NCBI RefSeq assembly: GCF_001611555.1 | Contig: NZ_LSGP01000017.1 | Location: 992,001-1,056,000 of the forward strand | DNA from: Anaerosporomusa subterranea | GTDB taxonomy: Bacteria > Bacillota > Negativicutes > Sporomusales > Acetonemataceae | DNA length: 64,000 nucleotides | Direction: 5' to 3' | In this document: one piece after another, positions 9,077 through 17,491 of the stretch | Layout of the letters: each line of letters begins with the position of its first letter | Numbering within the stretch: position 1 is the stretch's first letter | Translations under genes and position numbers: made by a program | Notes under the pieces: model-generated | The model's input: only the letters and a program-made list of their open reading frames with translations | The model's database searches: none | What the model was told of the DNA's origin: nothing

Positions 9077-9163
9077 TAACTAGTAGACAGAATAGTCAAC
9101 AAAGTAACATAATGCGAGACATTACCATAAAATGTATTAGGCTGAGATGAAGGAGGTGTTGTG

Positions 9164-9295
9164 ATGAACTGTTATGTTGGATATGAGGAGTATATGGATG
9201 ATTACTGCCAATCTTACGGCAATTATGGAGGCTGCCTGTGCCGCAGATGTCAGCAGGGATATTACAATCATTCTTGCCTATGCCGTGTCAAATGA
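9164..9295 (+). CDS. Small cysteine-rich protein, 43 residues, unrecognised
   Basis: A short frame with an excellent AGGAGGTG ribosome site nine to ten bases before its ATG. The product has seven Cys (positions 3, 15, 24, 26, 29, 38, 40) and seven Tyr in 43 residues, with C-L-C-R-R-C and C-L-C-R clusters; no signal peptide. I do not recognise a family. Cys/Tyr-rich short proteins of this kind are often spore-coat components, and the sequence 5' of it (AC at 9107 and CATAAAATG at 9126) loosely resembles a sigma-K promoter, but that is inference. After the stop, another frame (from the ATG at 9292) continues with more Cys-rich codons, so a longer frameshifted ancestor is possible. Confidence 0.6.
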   Translation: MNCYVGYEEYMDDYCQSYGNYGGCLCRRCQQGYYNHSCLCRVK

Positions 9296-9361
9296 AGTAT
9301 CGATGCAAATGTATGCGCCGTAGAGGTTGCTTTTAACGAATAAGAAAGGGGTCATGAAAAC

Positions 9362-9568
9362 GTGCTAAGCCAATTAAAGGCCAATTTCGGTAAACGAGTC
9401 GGTCTCGAGTTGCTTAATGGCAGTAAAATTTTCGGGACAATAGTGGAAACCAATGAAAAATCATTCAGAATCGACACTGAAGAGGCGATCGTCCGCCTCA
9501 TGGTTGACTCTGTTCAGATTCTTTGGGATGATCAGGAGAATTCGAGAGTGAAGCACCAGAACATCTAG
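9362..9568 (+). CDS. Small Sm-like (DUF2642-like) protein
   Basis: 68 residues, GTG start at 9362 with GAAAGGGG upstream. Residues ~10-52 look like a small Sm-type beta barrel: VGLELLNGSKIFGTIVE then a hydrophobic strand pattern to VDSVQILW. This matches the general shape of DUF2642/YuzF-like proteins, several of which are linked to spores; it lacks the canonical Hfq motifs. The short Cys-rich gene lies 66 bases upstream, so the two may be one small transcription unit. Function unknown. Confidence 0.55.
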   Translation: MLSQLKANFGKRVGLELLNGSKIFGTIVETNEKSFRIDTEEAIVRLMVDSVQILWDDQENSRVKHQNI

Positions 9569-9960
9569 GTTGGGGCTGCCGGGCTGGCGCGGCATCACTC
9601 GCTGTGGCGCCAAACGGTAATATTAGCCCCTGCTCGAAACTACTTGGATTAACTGAAGATAAAGGGAAATGCCTAGTTGGCAATGTGCATGATGGCATTG
9701 GTTATACATTACTAGAACCCTTTCAGAAACCAATCTGTCGGCAGCCGATCCGTAGCAAACACTGTATAAAACCATGTACAGGAGGCTCCTATGCAGTAAA
9801 CTTTGAACAGACTGGCAATCACTTCACCCCGTCAGAAGATAGATAATCGCTTATACTGATGCTGTTGAGCATCATGCTGTCTCATCAGCGCATCGTGAAG
9901 CAATAAAGAAAACTAACTATAAGTTACAGGGTGGATAATGAGCTTGGTAAATGATTTTTC
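9569..9960. other. Gene-poor stretch between the Sm-like gene and the catabolic island
   Basis: No convincing gene. A GTG-initiated frame of 80 codons (9604-9846) has no ribosome site and a composition unlike a folded protein. A short GATGCT/AGCATC hairpin occurs near 9858. The rest shows nothing I recognise. Confidence 0.5.
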
Positions 9961-9964
9961 GTGC

Positions 9965-10000
9965 GACTTGATGCTATGATGCATCAAGTCTTTTGTTGTT
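9965..10000 (+). terminator. Intrinsic terminator
   Basis: Perfect 10-base stem GACTTGATGC (9965-9974) / GCATCAAGTC (9981-9990) with a six-base loop, followed by TTTTGTTGTTT. Confidence 0.75.
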
Positions 10001-10106
10001 TATTTTGAAATGGATAGACCTGACGCAGAGTTTTAACGGTACAAGACGAGTGAGAGATCTGTTTTTCGGTCTTATGGCTACGTGGAGTGGGTGCATCGCC
10101 ATTATT

Positions 10107-10122
10107 TGGCACGGATATTGCT
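10107..10122 (+). promoter_or_regulatory. Sigma-54 promoter upstream of acyl-CoA dehydrogenase
   Basis: TGGCAC (10107-10112), five bases, TTGCT (10118-10122). The invariant GG and GC doublets are exactly 12 bases apart as required for -24/-12 promoters. It lies 80 bases before the dehydrogenase start and is matched by a second site at 16088. The sigma-54 activator encoded at 13727-15883 is the obvious partner. Confidence 0.82.
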
Positions 10123-10201
10123 TACTGCATTATAACGGACGTATAAGTAGACTCGGGTAATTTGTTACTAAACTTTCAAAATGATAAGAGGGGGTTTGGG
10201 G

Positions 10202-11350
10202 ATGTTCGATTTGAGGTCTTCGGAAGATCAAGAGCAAATTCGGCAAATGGTGAAAGAGTTTGTTGAAAAGGAAGTTGCACCAGGCGCTTCTGCGCGGGAT
10301 GACGCAGAAGATATTGCAGCAGTCCATGAATTGCTGAAAAAAATGGGGAAATTGGGTCTTATGGGTCTCCCTTATCCGCAGGAGTATGGCGGAGCAGGTT
10401 CGGATCAAGTCACCTATGTGTTAGCTGGCATGGAAATCAATAAAGTCGACGCTTCTCTGGGCTGTGCATATTCTGTTCATATTTCGCTCGCGAGCTGGCC
10501 AATTTTCCATTATGGCAATGAAGAGCAACGCCGCAAATACTCCACGAAGATGTTCAACGGAGAATTTCTGGGCGCTTTTGGCTTAACTGAGCCTTGTGCA
10601 GGTAGCGACTCAGGTGCCAGCCAATGTACTGCAGTTCTCGATGGCGATCACTATGTACTCAATGGAACCAAATGCTTTTGTACTAATGGGGAAATCGCTG
10701 ATGTGATTGTGATGTTTGCTATGACAGATAAGTCCAAGGGCACGAAGGGCATCAGTGCATTTATCGTTGAAAAAGGCACACCTGGCTTGAATTTCATTAA
10801 ACGCGAAAGAAAAATGGGCATCCGGTCAACGGTTCAAAATGTTATCGAAATGCAAAATCTGCGAGTTCCCAAAGAAAACCTTCTTGGCAAAGAAGGTGAT
10901 GGGTTTAAAATTGCCATGACTACATTGGACGGTGGACGGATCGGCATTGCCGCTCAAGGTGTGGGAATCGCTATAGGTGCGTATGAATACGCTCGCCAGT
11001 ATGCGAAAGAAAGAATCCAGTTTGGCAAATCAATTGCAACCCAGCAAGTTATTGCTTTCAAACTGGCTGATATGTTTACAAAAATAGAAGCCGCAAAGAT
11101 GCTGGCTCTGCAAGCCGCTTGGAAAAAGGATCAGCATATGCCATTTGGTACCGATGCCGCCATGGCGAAGCTTTTTGCGACAGACACCGCTATGGAAGTA
11201 ACGACAGAGGCTGTTCAGGTTTTGGGCGGAACAGGATTTACCCGTGAACATCCTGTTGAACGCATGATGCGCGATGCCAAGATCACACAGATTTATGAAG
11301 GTACCAACGAAATCCAAAAGCTGGTTATCTCTGGAACGATTTTAAGGTAA
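10202..11350 (+). CDS. Acyl-CoA dehydrogenase (short-chain/butyryl type)
   Basis: FAD enzyme interconverting acyl-CoA and 2-enoyl-CoA with electron-transferring flavoprotein as partner. 382 residues from the ATG at 10202 (AGAGGGGG upstream; the frame is open from 10181). Family signatures are present: GAFGLTEPCAGSDSG (~125-140), the R-x-x-FGK flavin segment near 280, and YEGTNEIQ near 365, whose Glu is the usual catalytic base of short-chain enzymes. It is preceded by a sigma-54 promoter and followed by etfB-etfA, so it probably reduces or oxidises the enoyl-CoA made by the pathway encoded downstream. Confidence 0.92.
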   Translation: MFDLRSSEDQEQIRQMVKEFVEKEVAPGASARDDAEDIAAVHELLKKMGKLGLMGLPYPQEYGGAGSDQVTYVLAGMEINKVDASLGCAYSVHISLASWPIFHYGNEEQRRKYSTKMFNGEFLGAFGLTEPCAGSDSGASQCTAVLDGDHYVLNGTKCFCTNGEIADVIVMFAMTDKSKGTKGISAFIVEKGTPGLNFIKRERKMGIRSTVQNVIEMQNLRVPKENLLGKEGDGFKIAMTTLDGGRIGIAAQGVGIAIGAYEYARQYAKERIQFGKSIATQQVIAFKLADMFTKIEAAKMLALQAAWKKDQHMPFGTDAAMAKLFATDTAMEVTTEAVQVLGGTGFTREHPVERMMRDAKITQIYEGTNEIQKLVISGTILR

Positions 11351-11363
11351 TTTACTGGTGCTT

Positions 11364-11401
11364 AGCCTTAGGCCTTATCCATTCGGGTGAGGCCTAAGGC
11401 T
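11364..11401. terminator. GC-rich hairpin after acyl-CoA dehydrogenase
   Basis: AGCCTTAGGCC (11364-11374) pairs perfectly with GGCCTAAGGCT (11391-11401). No clear T tract follows, so this may be a pause or transcript-end stabiliser rather than a strong terminator. Confidence 0.55.
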
Positions 11402-11448
11402 GGTTGCAAGCCCGATAAAAATGTGTTTCAAGAAAATAAAGCGCAAGC

Positions 11449-11479
11449 GGCCCTCGTATTTTGTGTGCGAGGGCCTTTA
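11449..11479 (+). terminator. Terminator-like hairpin before etfB
   Basis: GGCCCTCG (11449-11456) / CGAGGGCC (11468-11475) followed by a short TTT. Together with the preceding hairpin it suggests that etfBA receives only part of the dehydrogenase transcript. Confidence 0.5.
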
Positions 11480-11564
11480 CACCATTTGAGCACTAATTCA
11501 GTTTATTAGCACACGGGAGTTTACATTGCTAGCGGATCCGCCGCTAATGAGGGAGATAGGTGCC

Positions 11565-12329
11565 GTGAAAACTTTGGTGCTGATGCAAGAGGTATTGGCT
11601 GTAGAAGCAAGCGTGACTTTACGTGAGAATGGACAGATAGAAGACTGGGAACTGCAACACCATATTAACCCATATGATACATTTGCCTTAGAGGAAGCTT
11701 TGCAGCTTAAAGATCAATTTGGGGGGGAAGTTATAGTGGTTTCTGTTGGCAGAGCAGAATCAGAAACCACGTTGAGAAGAGCCTTGGCTCTTGGCGCAGA
11801 TGGGATTACTTTGATTCTCTCGTCTAGCCAGGATGCAGTCGTTATCAGCAGGCTTCTGGCAAGAAGTATCCAAGACGAGGACGACTTTGATTTGATACTT
11901 TCCGGATGGATTTCTCCTGCTGATAATAAAGCAGAGATTCCCGGCAGACTGAGTGAATTGCTGAGAATTCCTCTGGTGAACCTGGTGACGAGATTCGAGG
12001 TTCTTGATACTACGGTCTTTTGCCGTAGAGAGGATGATGAGGTGCTGGAATGGGTTGAGGTTCCCTTGCCAGCAATGATTGCGGTAGATAAAAATATCAA
12101 TGAGCCGCGTTTTCCAACTGTAAGAAATATATTACTGGCTAATCAAACGCCTATCCGGGTGATTGCGACGGTAGATGACGATAGGCAAAGTATGTGCTCG
12201 TATGTATATCAGATATCTTCGTGTAAAAGAAAAGGAATTGTGCTGGCGGGATGCACTCCCGATCAGGCGGCAAGCTTCCTGCTGACTCATTTGCTAGGGG
12301 AACGTGTTTCAAAAGACACGCAACTGTAG
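11565..12329 (+). CDS. etfB: Electron transfer flavoprotein beta subunit
   Basis: Beta subunit of ETF, binding the nucleotide and receiving electrons from acyl-CoA dehydrogenase. The frame is open from 11526; the GTG at 11565 is preferred because GGGAGATAGG lies upstream and the product then begins MKTLVLMQEV, the classic EtfB N-terminus. 254 residues, with the ALALGADG segment near 80 and the conserved PxMIAVDKNINEPRFPT region near 170. The final eight codons (RVSKDTQL) lie inside an intergenic repeat (copy 2 of family 1), so the native C-terminus has been replaced. The etfA gene follows beyond the repeat, ~280 bases away, an unusual gap for this pair. Confidence 0.88.
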   Translation: MKTLVLMQEVLAVEASVTLRENGQIEDWELQHHINPYDTFALEEALQLKDQFGGEVIVVSVGRAESETTLRRALALGADGITLILSSSQDAVVISRLLARSIQDEDDFDLILSGWISPADNKAEIPGRLSELLRIPLVNLVTRFEVLDTTVFCRREDDEVLEWVEVPLPAMIAVDKNINEPRFPTVRNILLANQTPIRVIATVDDDRQSMCSYVYQISSCKRKGIVLAGCTPDQAASFLLTHLLGERVSKDTQL

Positions 12330-12570
12330 AAAAGTGAGGCTGTTAGAAAATGTTCAGATGCTAGGCGCGACGAGGATTACGCTACGTTGTTACCTATGCG
12401 ACGTAACAGCGATTGTAGCCACCTGGTTAATTAGCATCACCGCGTACACAGGGTACGCAAGCAAGTAACCGCAGGAGTGATTGCGCAACTCTTGGCGCTT
12501 TAGCGCCGTAGTGTTGGCGGCATACCCCTTGCGGGTACAACGCAGATGGGCGTTTTGTAACAGCCTCTAG
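12302..12570. repeat. Intergenic palindromic repeat family 1, copy 2 (long form)
   Basis: Same termini as copy 1: ACGTGTTTC..ACACG hairpin, then AGGCTGTTAGAAAATG (12337 on) mirrored by the segment at 12541-12566, which is identical to the corresponding arm of copy 1. It carries ~105 extra internal bases, including a CTACGTTGTTACC..GCGACGTAACAGCG inverted repeat and a TTGGCGCTTTAGCGCC hairpin. It separates etfB from etfA and encodes the last codons and stop of etfB. Confidence 0.8.
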
Positions 12571-12609
12571 GAGAAACGGACACTGGATTCTGTCTAGGAA
12601 GTGAGTAAT

Positions 12610-13614
12610 ATGCTGAAACGGCTTTTGATAGTTCTTGAAGTCAAGAAGGGAATCGTCAAGACTCTATATCAGGAAATGGTGTATGCTTGTTGCCATTATG
12701 GCTGTAATTCTGGATATGCGGTGGGGGTTTTCCTTTACGGTGTGAGTATACCGCCGCGTTGCAGGGATGAACTTGCGAGAGCCGGGGCAGATGCAGTCTG
12801 GTATTTAGAAGATGAGAGCCTGTGCACTCATAACCCGGAGTTGATCCTCCAGCCGATTGTTGATTTGATCGGGCGGGAGTCTCCCCAGTTGGTGCTGTTA
12901 ACCAATACATCTGCCGCTATGGATATTGCCCCCCGGCTAGCTGAGCGCTGTTCTTGTACGTTGCTGAGCAATGTCTGCGAGATTAAATTGTGTCAACAAC
13001 CGCCATCCTTTACCCGTACGGTGTATGAGGGGAGGTTGTTGGAGACTTGCAGCCTCAAACTGCCGCTTACTGTTGCGACAGCTAGTCCGAATGCGATTCC
13101 GGTAGTTGCCAAAGTGAATTTACAGATCGGAAATATTGACCGGTCTATTGCTATCAGAAAGGTATCAGGCTTTCATACTGAGGAATTGACGTATCGGGTT
13201 CGGGAGACGATTACAAAATGTAATCAGATAAAGCCTCTTACGGAAGCGGATATTATTGTGAGCGGTGGTAAGGGCCTGAACAAGGCAGAAGATTTTGCCT
13301 TGCTGGACGAGTTAGCTCAAGTGCTGGGAGGCGCGGTGGGCGTATCAAGACCCGTAGTGGACTGCGGCTGGAGGCCGTATCAATGCCAAGTAGGACAAAC
13401 GGGGACGAGAGTTAAACCCAAGGTGTATATTGCTTGTGGAATTTCTGGTGCTATGCAGCATATAATCGGGATGTCCGACTCGCGAATCGTCATTGCTATT
13501 AATCGAGATCCTGAGGCCCCTATTTTTCAATACGCTGACTATGGAGTGGTTGGTGATCTTTATGAAATACTTCCTATTTTCACATCAAAATTGCAAAGCG
13601 CACTGAATCTCTAG
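12610..13614 (+). CDS. etfA: Electron transfer flavoprotein alpha subunit
   Basis: Alpha subunit of ETF, which carries the electron-shuttling FAD. 334 residues from the ATG at 12610 (AGGAAG upstream; GTG at 12601 is also possible). The C-terminal FAD domain is intact: SGGKGLNKAEDF, SRPVVDCGW, QVGQTG and YIACGISGAMQH. The N-terminal domain is more divergent and lacks an added ferredoxin module, unlike the EtfA/CarE proteins of caffeate respiration. Forms the heterodimer with etfB; its likely donor or acceptor is the acyl-CoA dehydrogenase at 10202. Confidence 0.88.
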   Translation: MLKRLLIVLEVKKGIVKTLYQEMVYACCHYGCNSGYAVGVFLYGVSIPPRCRDELARAGADAVWYLEDESLCTHNPELILQPIVDLIGRESPQLVLLTNTSAAMDIAPRLAERCSCTLLSNVCEIKLCQQPPSFTRTVYEGRLLETCSLKLPLTVATASPNAIPVVAKVNLQIGNIDRSIAIRKVSGFHTEELTYRVRETITKCNQIKPLTEADIIVSGGKGLNKAEDFALLDELAQVLGGAVGVSRPVVDCGWRPYQCQVGQTGTRVKPKVYIACGISGAMQHIIGMSDSRIVIAINRDPEAPIFQYADYGVVGDLYEILPIFTSKLQSALNL

Positions 13615-13686
13615 GTATCATAGAGCGACTTGACTGTTTTAAATATTTTAATTAAATTTCCTACTAAAGCAGTCAATTCCAATTTA

Positions 13687-13695
13687 TGGTATAAT
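13687..13695 (+). promoter_or_regulatory. Extended -10 promoter for the sigma-54 activator gene
   Basis: TGGTATAAT (13687-13695), a consensus extended -10 element 32 bases before the GTG start of the activator. An AT-rich inverted repeat (TTGACTG at 13630 and CAGTCAA near 13670) lies just upstream and could be an operator or the etfA transcript end. Confidence 0.5.
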
Positions 13696-13726
13696 TAGTA
13701 AACGTATACAGCAAGGTGAGAAAGGG

Positions 13727-15883
13727 GTGTTTCTTATTAATATCAGCCATTTTGATATTATACGGAATATTCTCCTTTATGAAGGGGATTCAGTGGAAGT
13801 AGCGTTGGAATGCGGAAGGGGATTACCCTATTGTTCTCTTCCTGTTGTAAGTACTAGCGGCTACTTTATTGGTTTGATCAGCATAAGAGCTCTTCTTCGT
13901 GAAAAGCCTACAGCTGAGAAGCGTTCGCTGGCGGCATACATAAAAAAAGTAACCGCCTTTTCAATTCATGATAATCCGCTTTCTTACCAGTGGCAGGGAA
14001 GTGAAGATATATTGCCAATTACGGATGAAAACAATCAATACATCGGATTTGTTTCTATGCACGAGTTTTACCGTATTCTTAACACTGAATACAAAAGTAT
14101 GGCTGCTGAATATAGTCAGATCCTTAACTCGACCTATAATGGCATCATTGTCATCAACACCGAGGGCCAGATTGTTATCTACAATTCGGCGGCAGAACGA
14201 ATCTTAGGCAAGAGCCGCGCGGAGATATACGGCAAGCATATGTCGGTTATTACCGATGATGGGGGCTTGATGGAAACCTTAGAAACCGGTCAACCATCTG
14301 TCGGTGTGAAGACTTTGCTTAATGGCTATAGCATTATTACCAATAGAACTCCGCTAATGGATGACGCCGGACACGTTGTCGGCGCTATGGGTGTATTTAT
14401 TGATGTTTCTGATCTGGATCGAGTCAGTTTGGAACTGCAAGTGAATAAAGCACTTGCAAGTGAATTGAATGCGATCATTGAATCCTCGTATGACGGATTA
14501 TATATCGCAGATAGAGAAGGAAAAGTTATTCGGGTGAATTCCTCCTGGGAAAAAATCTGTGGCTTCTCACGTCAGGAAATATTGGGTAAGACAGCGAAAG
14601 AGTTGGTAACAATGGGGCTTTATGATAACTCAGCTGCTTTGCTTGCTTTAGAAAAAAGAGAGACATCCACAGTGATGCTGGAAATTACTTCAGGCCCTAA
14701 GAAAGGTCAGAGAATTATCGCCACAGGGACGCCAGTATTTGCTGAAAGTGGAGACTTGGATTTGGTAGTTGTCAATGTCAGAGATATCACTGCGCTTGAA
14801 CATTTGAAGGCTCAACTGGATGAAACCAGAGAGCTAAGTAGAAGGTATGCAAATGAGCTGAATGAAATCCGCCTCCAATGCAATAAATTTGATGATATTG
14901 TTGTCAAGAGCCGAGCGATGCAGAAAGTGATTGAAATGGTTATCCGTGTTTCACAAGTGGATTCCACCATTATCATCACAGGTGAGTCTGGCGTGGGTAA
15001 AGAAGTCATTGCCCAAAAAATTCACTTATTAAGTAACCGAAAAGACCATTCGCTAATAAAAATTAATTGTGGCGCGATCCCGGAGAATCTCCTGGAATCC
15101 GAACTGTTCGGCTACGAAGGCGGTGCATTTACAGGAGCCAGAAAAGATGGAAAGATCGGCATGTTTGAATTGGCCTCTGGCGGTACGTTGCTATTGGATG
15201 AAATCGGCGATTTGTCATTAAATCTTCAAGTTAAGCTATTGCGAGTATTGCAGGAAAGGGAGATTGTACGAGTCGGGGGAATTAAGACAATAAAAATTGA
15301 TACAAGGATCATAGCTGCAACTAATAAAGATTTGGTCCTGATGGTTAGACAAGGCAGCTTTCGCGAAGACCTATTCTACCGCCTCAATGTGGTCAATATT
15401 AAAATACCTCCCCTTCGCAATCGAAAGGAAGATTTGCCGCCGCTGATTAATATGATTTTACACCGATTGAATACAAAATATCATCGCAAAAAACATCTTT
15501 CATCCTCAGTGATAGAACGGTTGTATTTATATGACTGGCCTGGGAATATCAGAGAACTCGAAAATACCTTGGAAAGGGTAATTGTATTGGCTTATGAAGA
15601 TGTTATCCAACTAGAACATTTGCCTGACTTTTTGCAGAACAATGAGATAAAGATTGCTCCTGTCATCTTAAAGAATATTGTTCCTCTGAAGACTGCGATT
15701 GAAGAAACAGAATGTCAATTATTGAAAAAAGCGTTGAAAGAATATGGGACTACCCGCAAGGTGGCGAAGGTTCTGGAGGTTAACCAATCCACTATCGTTC
15801 GTAAAATGCAACAGTATCATATCGATAAGGATGATGCAGAAGAGCATCAGGAGGATGCGTATGCACATCTCTTGCGAATATAG
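13727..15883 (+). CDS. Sigma-54-dependent activator with CBS-like and two PAS domains
   Basis: 718-residue enhancer-binding protein. The N-terminal ~115 residues resemble a CBS pair (LPVVSTSGYFIGLISI; LPITDENNQYIGFVSM). Two PAS domains follow (~130-235 and ~245-355), then an AAA+ domain (~390-625) with Walker A GESGVGKE, the sigma-54 contact loop GAFTGA and Walker B LLLDEIGD, and finally a TyrR/Fis-type helix-turn-helix (TTRKVAKVLEVNQSTIVRKM). GTG start. It sits between etfA and the CoA-transferase, and sigma-54 promoters occur at 10107 and 16088, so it very probably activates the flanking catabolic genes in response to a PAS- or CBS-sensed metabolite. Confidence 0.92.
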   Translation: MFLINISHFDIIRNILLYEGDSVEVALECGRGLPYCSLPVVSTSGYFIGLISIRALLREKPTAEKRSLAAYIKKVTAFSIHDNPLSYQWQGSEDILPITDENNQYIGFVSMHEFYRILNTEYKSMAAEYSQILNSTYNGIIVINTEGQIVIYNSAAERILGKSRAEIYGKHMSVITDDGGLMETLETGQPSVGVKTLLNGYSIITNRTPLMDDAGHVVGAMGVFIDVSDLDRVSLELQVNKALASELNAIIESSYDGLYIADREGKVIRVNSSWEKICGFSRQEILGKTAKELVTMGLYDNSAALLALEKRETSTVMLEITSGPKKGQRIIATGTPVFAESGDLDLVVVNVRDITALEHLKAQLDETRELSRRYANELNEIRLQCNKFDDIVVKSRAMQKVIEMVIRVSQVDSTIIITGESGVGKEVIAQKIHLLSNRKDHSLIKINCGAIPENLLESELFGYEGGAFTGARKDGKIGMFELASGGTLLLDEIGDLSLNLQVKLLRVLQEREIVRVGGIKTIKIDTRIIAATNKDLVLMVRQGSFREDLFYRLNVVNIKIPPLRNRKEDLPPLINMILHRLNTKYHRKKHLSSSVIERLYLYDWPGNIRELENTLERVIVLAYEDVIQLEHLPDFLQNNEIKIAPVILKNIVPLKTAIEETECQLLKKALKEYGTTRKVAKVLEVNQSTIVRKMQQYHIDKDDAEEHQEDAYAHLLRI

Positions 15884-15971
15884 TGCTTTGTCCGGAGTTT
15901 TGCTTAGGCTTCTTCTTGGCGTGATGCAAAATTCAATCAGCAGTCGTCAAATGCGGTAATCGGACGTTAGT

Positions 15972-16006
15972 AAACTCGACTTATTTAAGTCGAGTTTTAT
16001 TTTTTT
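15972..16006 (+). terminator. Intrinsic terminator after the activator gene
   Basis: AAACTCGACTT (15972-15982) / AAGTCGAGTTT (15987-15997) with a long T-rich tail. Confidence 0.85.
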
Positions 16007-16087
16007 CACTGACGAAAATCAGCAGAGTTCTGAAGTAATGCGTTGTCAGGTCTGATTTTTTACTTTTCGAAGAGTGACGGCGGTGGT

Positions 16088-16103
16088 TGGCACAGTAATT
16101 GCA
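16088..16103 (+). promoter_or_regulatory. Sigma-54 promoter upstream of the CoA-transferase operon
   Basis: TGGCAC (16088-16093), five bases, TTGCA (16099-16103): a full consensus -24/-12 site with GG and GC 12 bases apart, 44 bases before the CoA-transferase start. Upstream, GCAGAGTT at 16022 also occurs ahead of the other sigma-54 promoter (10025), a weak hint of a shared activator site. Confidence 0.88.
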
Positions 16104-16146
16104 ACTTTGGTTTGTAGGAATAAGGATTTCAGAAAGGAGAGGACTT

Positions 16147-17451
16147 ATGGAAAGATGGCAAAGTATGTATCAGGAAAAGCTTGCTAATGCTGAAACTGTG
16201 GTCAAGGCGGTCTGCTCTGATGCCATTTGTGCTTCTACCTGCGCATTGGGTGAGCCGGTGGGATTGGCCAGTGCTTTGGCAGAACGAGTTGACAGAGAAG
16301 GGCTGACCGGAGTAACGCATCATCTGTTATTAACTTTGCAAAATCTCAAGTATTTAGCCCCGGACATGGCTGGTAAGATGAGCCATGTAGCTTGGTTTAC
16401 CAGCGGCTTTGCTCGTAAGGCGGTTCAAGAAGGTAGAGCGGGTTTTATGCCTTGCAATTACAAAGATGCGCCTATGCTTTGGCGCGAATTGGTGCAGGCA
16501 GATGTGTTTTACGCGACAGTGTCGCCAATGGATAAACATGGGTGGTTTAGCTTTGGCGTTTCGGCCAGTGTAGCCAGAGCACAGATGTCACGGGCAAAAA
16601 AAATATTCTTAGAAGTCAATTCGTTTATGCCGCGAACTCATGGTTCACAGATCGTACATATTTCTGAAGTTGACGCTGTTTTCGAAAACAATCGTCCGTT
16701 ATTTGAATTGCCGGATGGTCCGCTTACAGAGCAAGACAAAATGATTGGCAACTATATTGCGGATCTGATTCCAAATGGTGCGACAATACAGCTTGGCATA
16801 GGTGGAATGCCAAATGCTGTGGCGCAGGCTCTGCGGGTAAAACGAGATTTGGGCATTCACAGTGAAATGTTTACCGAAGGAATGGTTGACCTCATCGAAG
16901 CCGGAGTAGTTACCAACCGAAATAAACAAATCAACACGAATAAAGCGGTCGCGTCTTTTGCTGTTGGCACTAAACGGATGTATGACTTCCTGGATGATAA
17001 TCCAGCGGTAGAATTTCATGCCATTGATTATGTGAATGATCCTAATATTATTGGACAGCATGATAATTTTGTGTCTATTAACGCGACTCTGGAGGTCGAT
17101 CTCGTCGGCCAAGCCTGTTCAGAATCATTAGGACCACTGCAATTCAGCGGAACAGGCGGGCAGGTTGATTTTGTGCGTGGCGCAGGGTTGTCGAAGGGGG
17201 GCCAGTCGTTTTTAGCAATGTACTCTACCGCTAAACATGACACCATCAGCAAAATTAAAGCCGTGTTGACAGAAGGCTCACATGTAACTTGCTCCAAAAA
17301 TGATATTGACTGTGTTGTGACTGAGTATGGTGTTTCCAAATTGAAAGGCAAAACAGCCTCGCAACGGGCAATGGCTTTAATTGCTATCGCCCATCCAAAG
17401 TTCCGCGAGGAATTATTGTTCTCGGCTAAAAAACTGTGTCTGATCCCATAA
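16147..17451 (+). CDS. CoA-transferase of the acetyl-CoA hydrolase/4-hydroxybutyrate CoA-transferase family
   Basis: 434 residues from the ATG at 16147 (AGAAAGGAGAGG upstream). The family's Glu-containing active-site segment is seen as SEMFTEGMVDL (~240) and the glycine-rich CoA-site stretch as GTGGQVDFVRGA (~340). Predicted to move CoA from acetyl-CoA or a pathway acyl-CoA to an incoming carboxylic acid. It is the first gene after the sigma-54 promoter at 16088 and is 40 bases from a 4-hydroxybutyryl-CoA dehydratase homologue, so the substrate is probably 4-hydroxybutyrate or a related C4 acid; this is inference. Confidence 0.87.
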   Translation: MERWQSMYQEKLANAETVVKAVCSDAICASTCALGEPVGLASALAERVDREGLTGVTHHLLLTLQNLKYLAPDMAGKMSHVAWFTSGFARKAVQEGRAGFMPCNYKDAPMLWRELVQADVFYATVSPMDKHGWFSFGVSASVARAQMSRAKKIFLEVNSFMPRTHGSQIVHISEVDAVFENNRPLFELPDGPLTEQDKMIGNYIADLIPNGATIQLGIGGMPNAVAQALRVKRDLGIHSEMFTEGMVDLIEAGVVTNRNKQINTNKAVASFAVGTKRMYDFLDDNPAVEFHAIDYVNDPNIIGQHDNFVSINATLEVDLVGQACSESLGPLQFSGTGGQVDFVRGAGLSKGGQSFLAMYSTAKHDTISKIKAVLTEGSHVTCSKNDIDCVVTEYGVSKLKGKTASQRAMALIAIAHPKFREELLFSAKKLCLIP

Positions 17452-17491
17452 GCGTGGGTAATACGGACGATATTTAAAGGAGTGAAAGAAA

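Noticed and set aside
9604-9846. 80-codon GTG-initiated frame
   Set aside because: No ribosome site, odd composition, and no visible domain; likely chance frame in an intergenic region.
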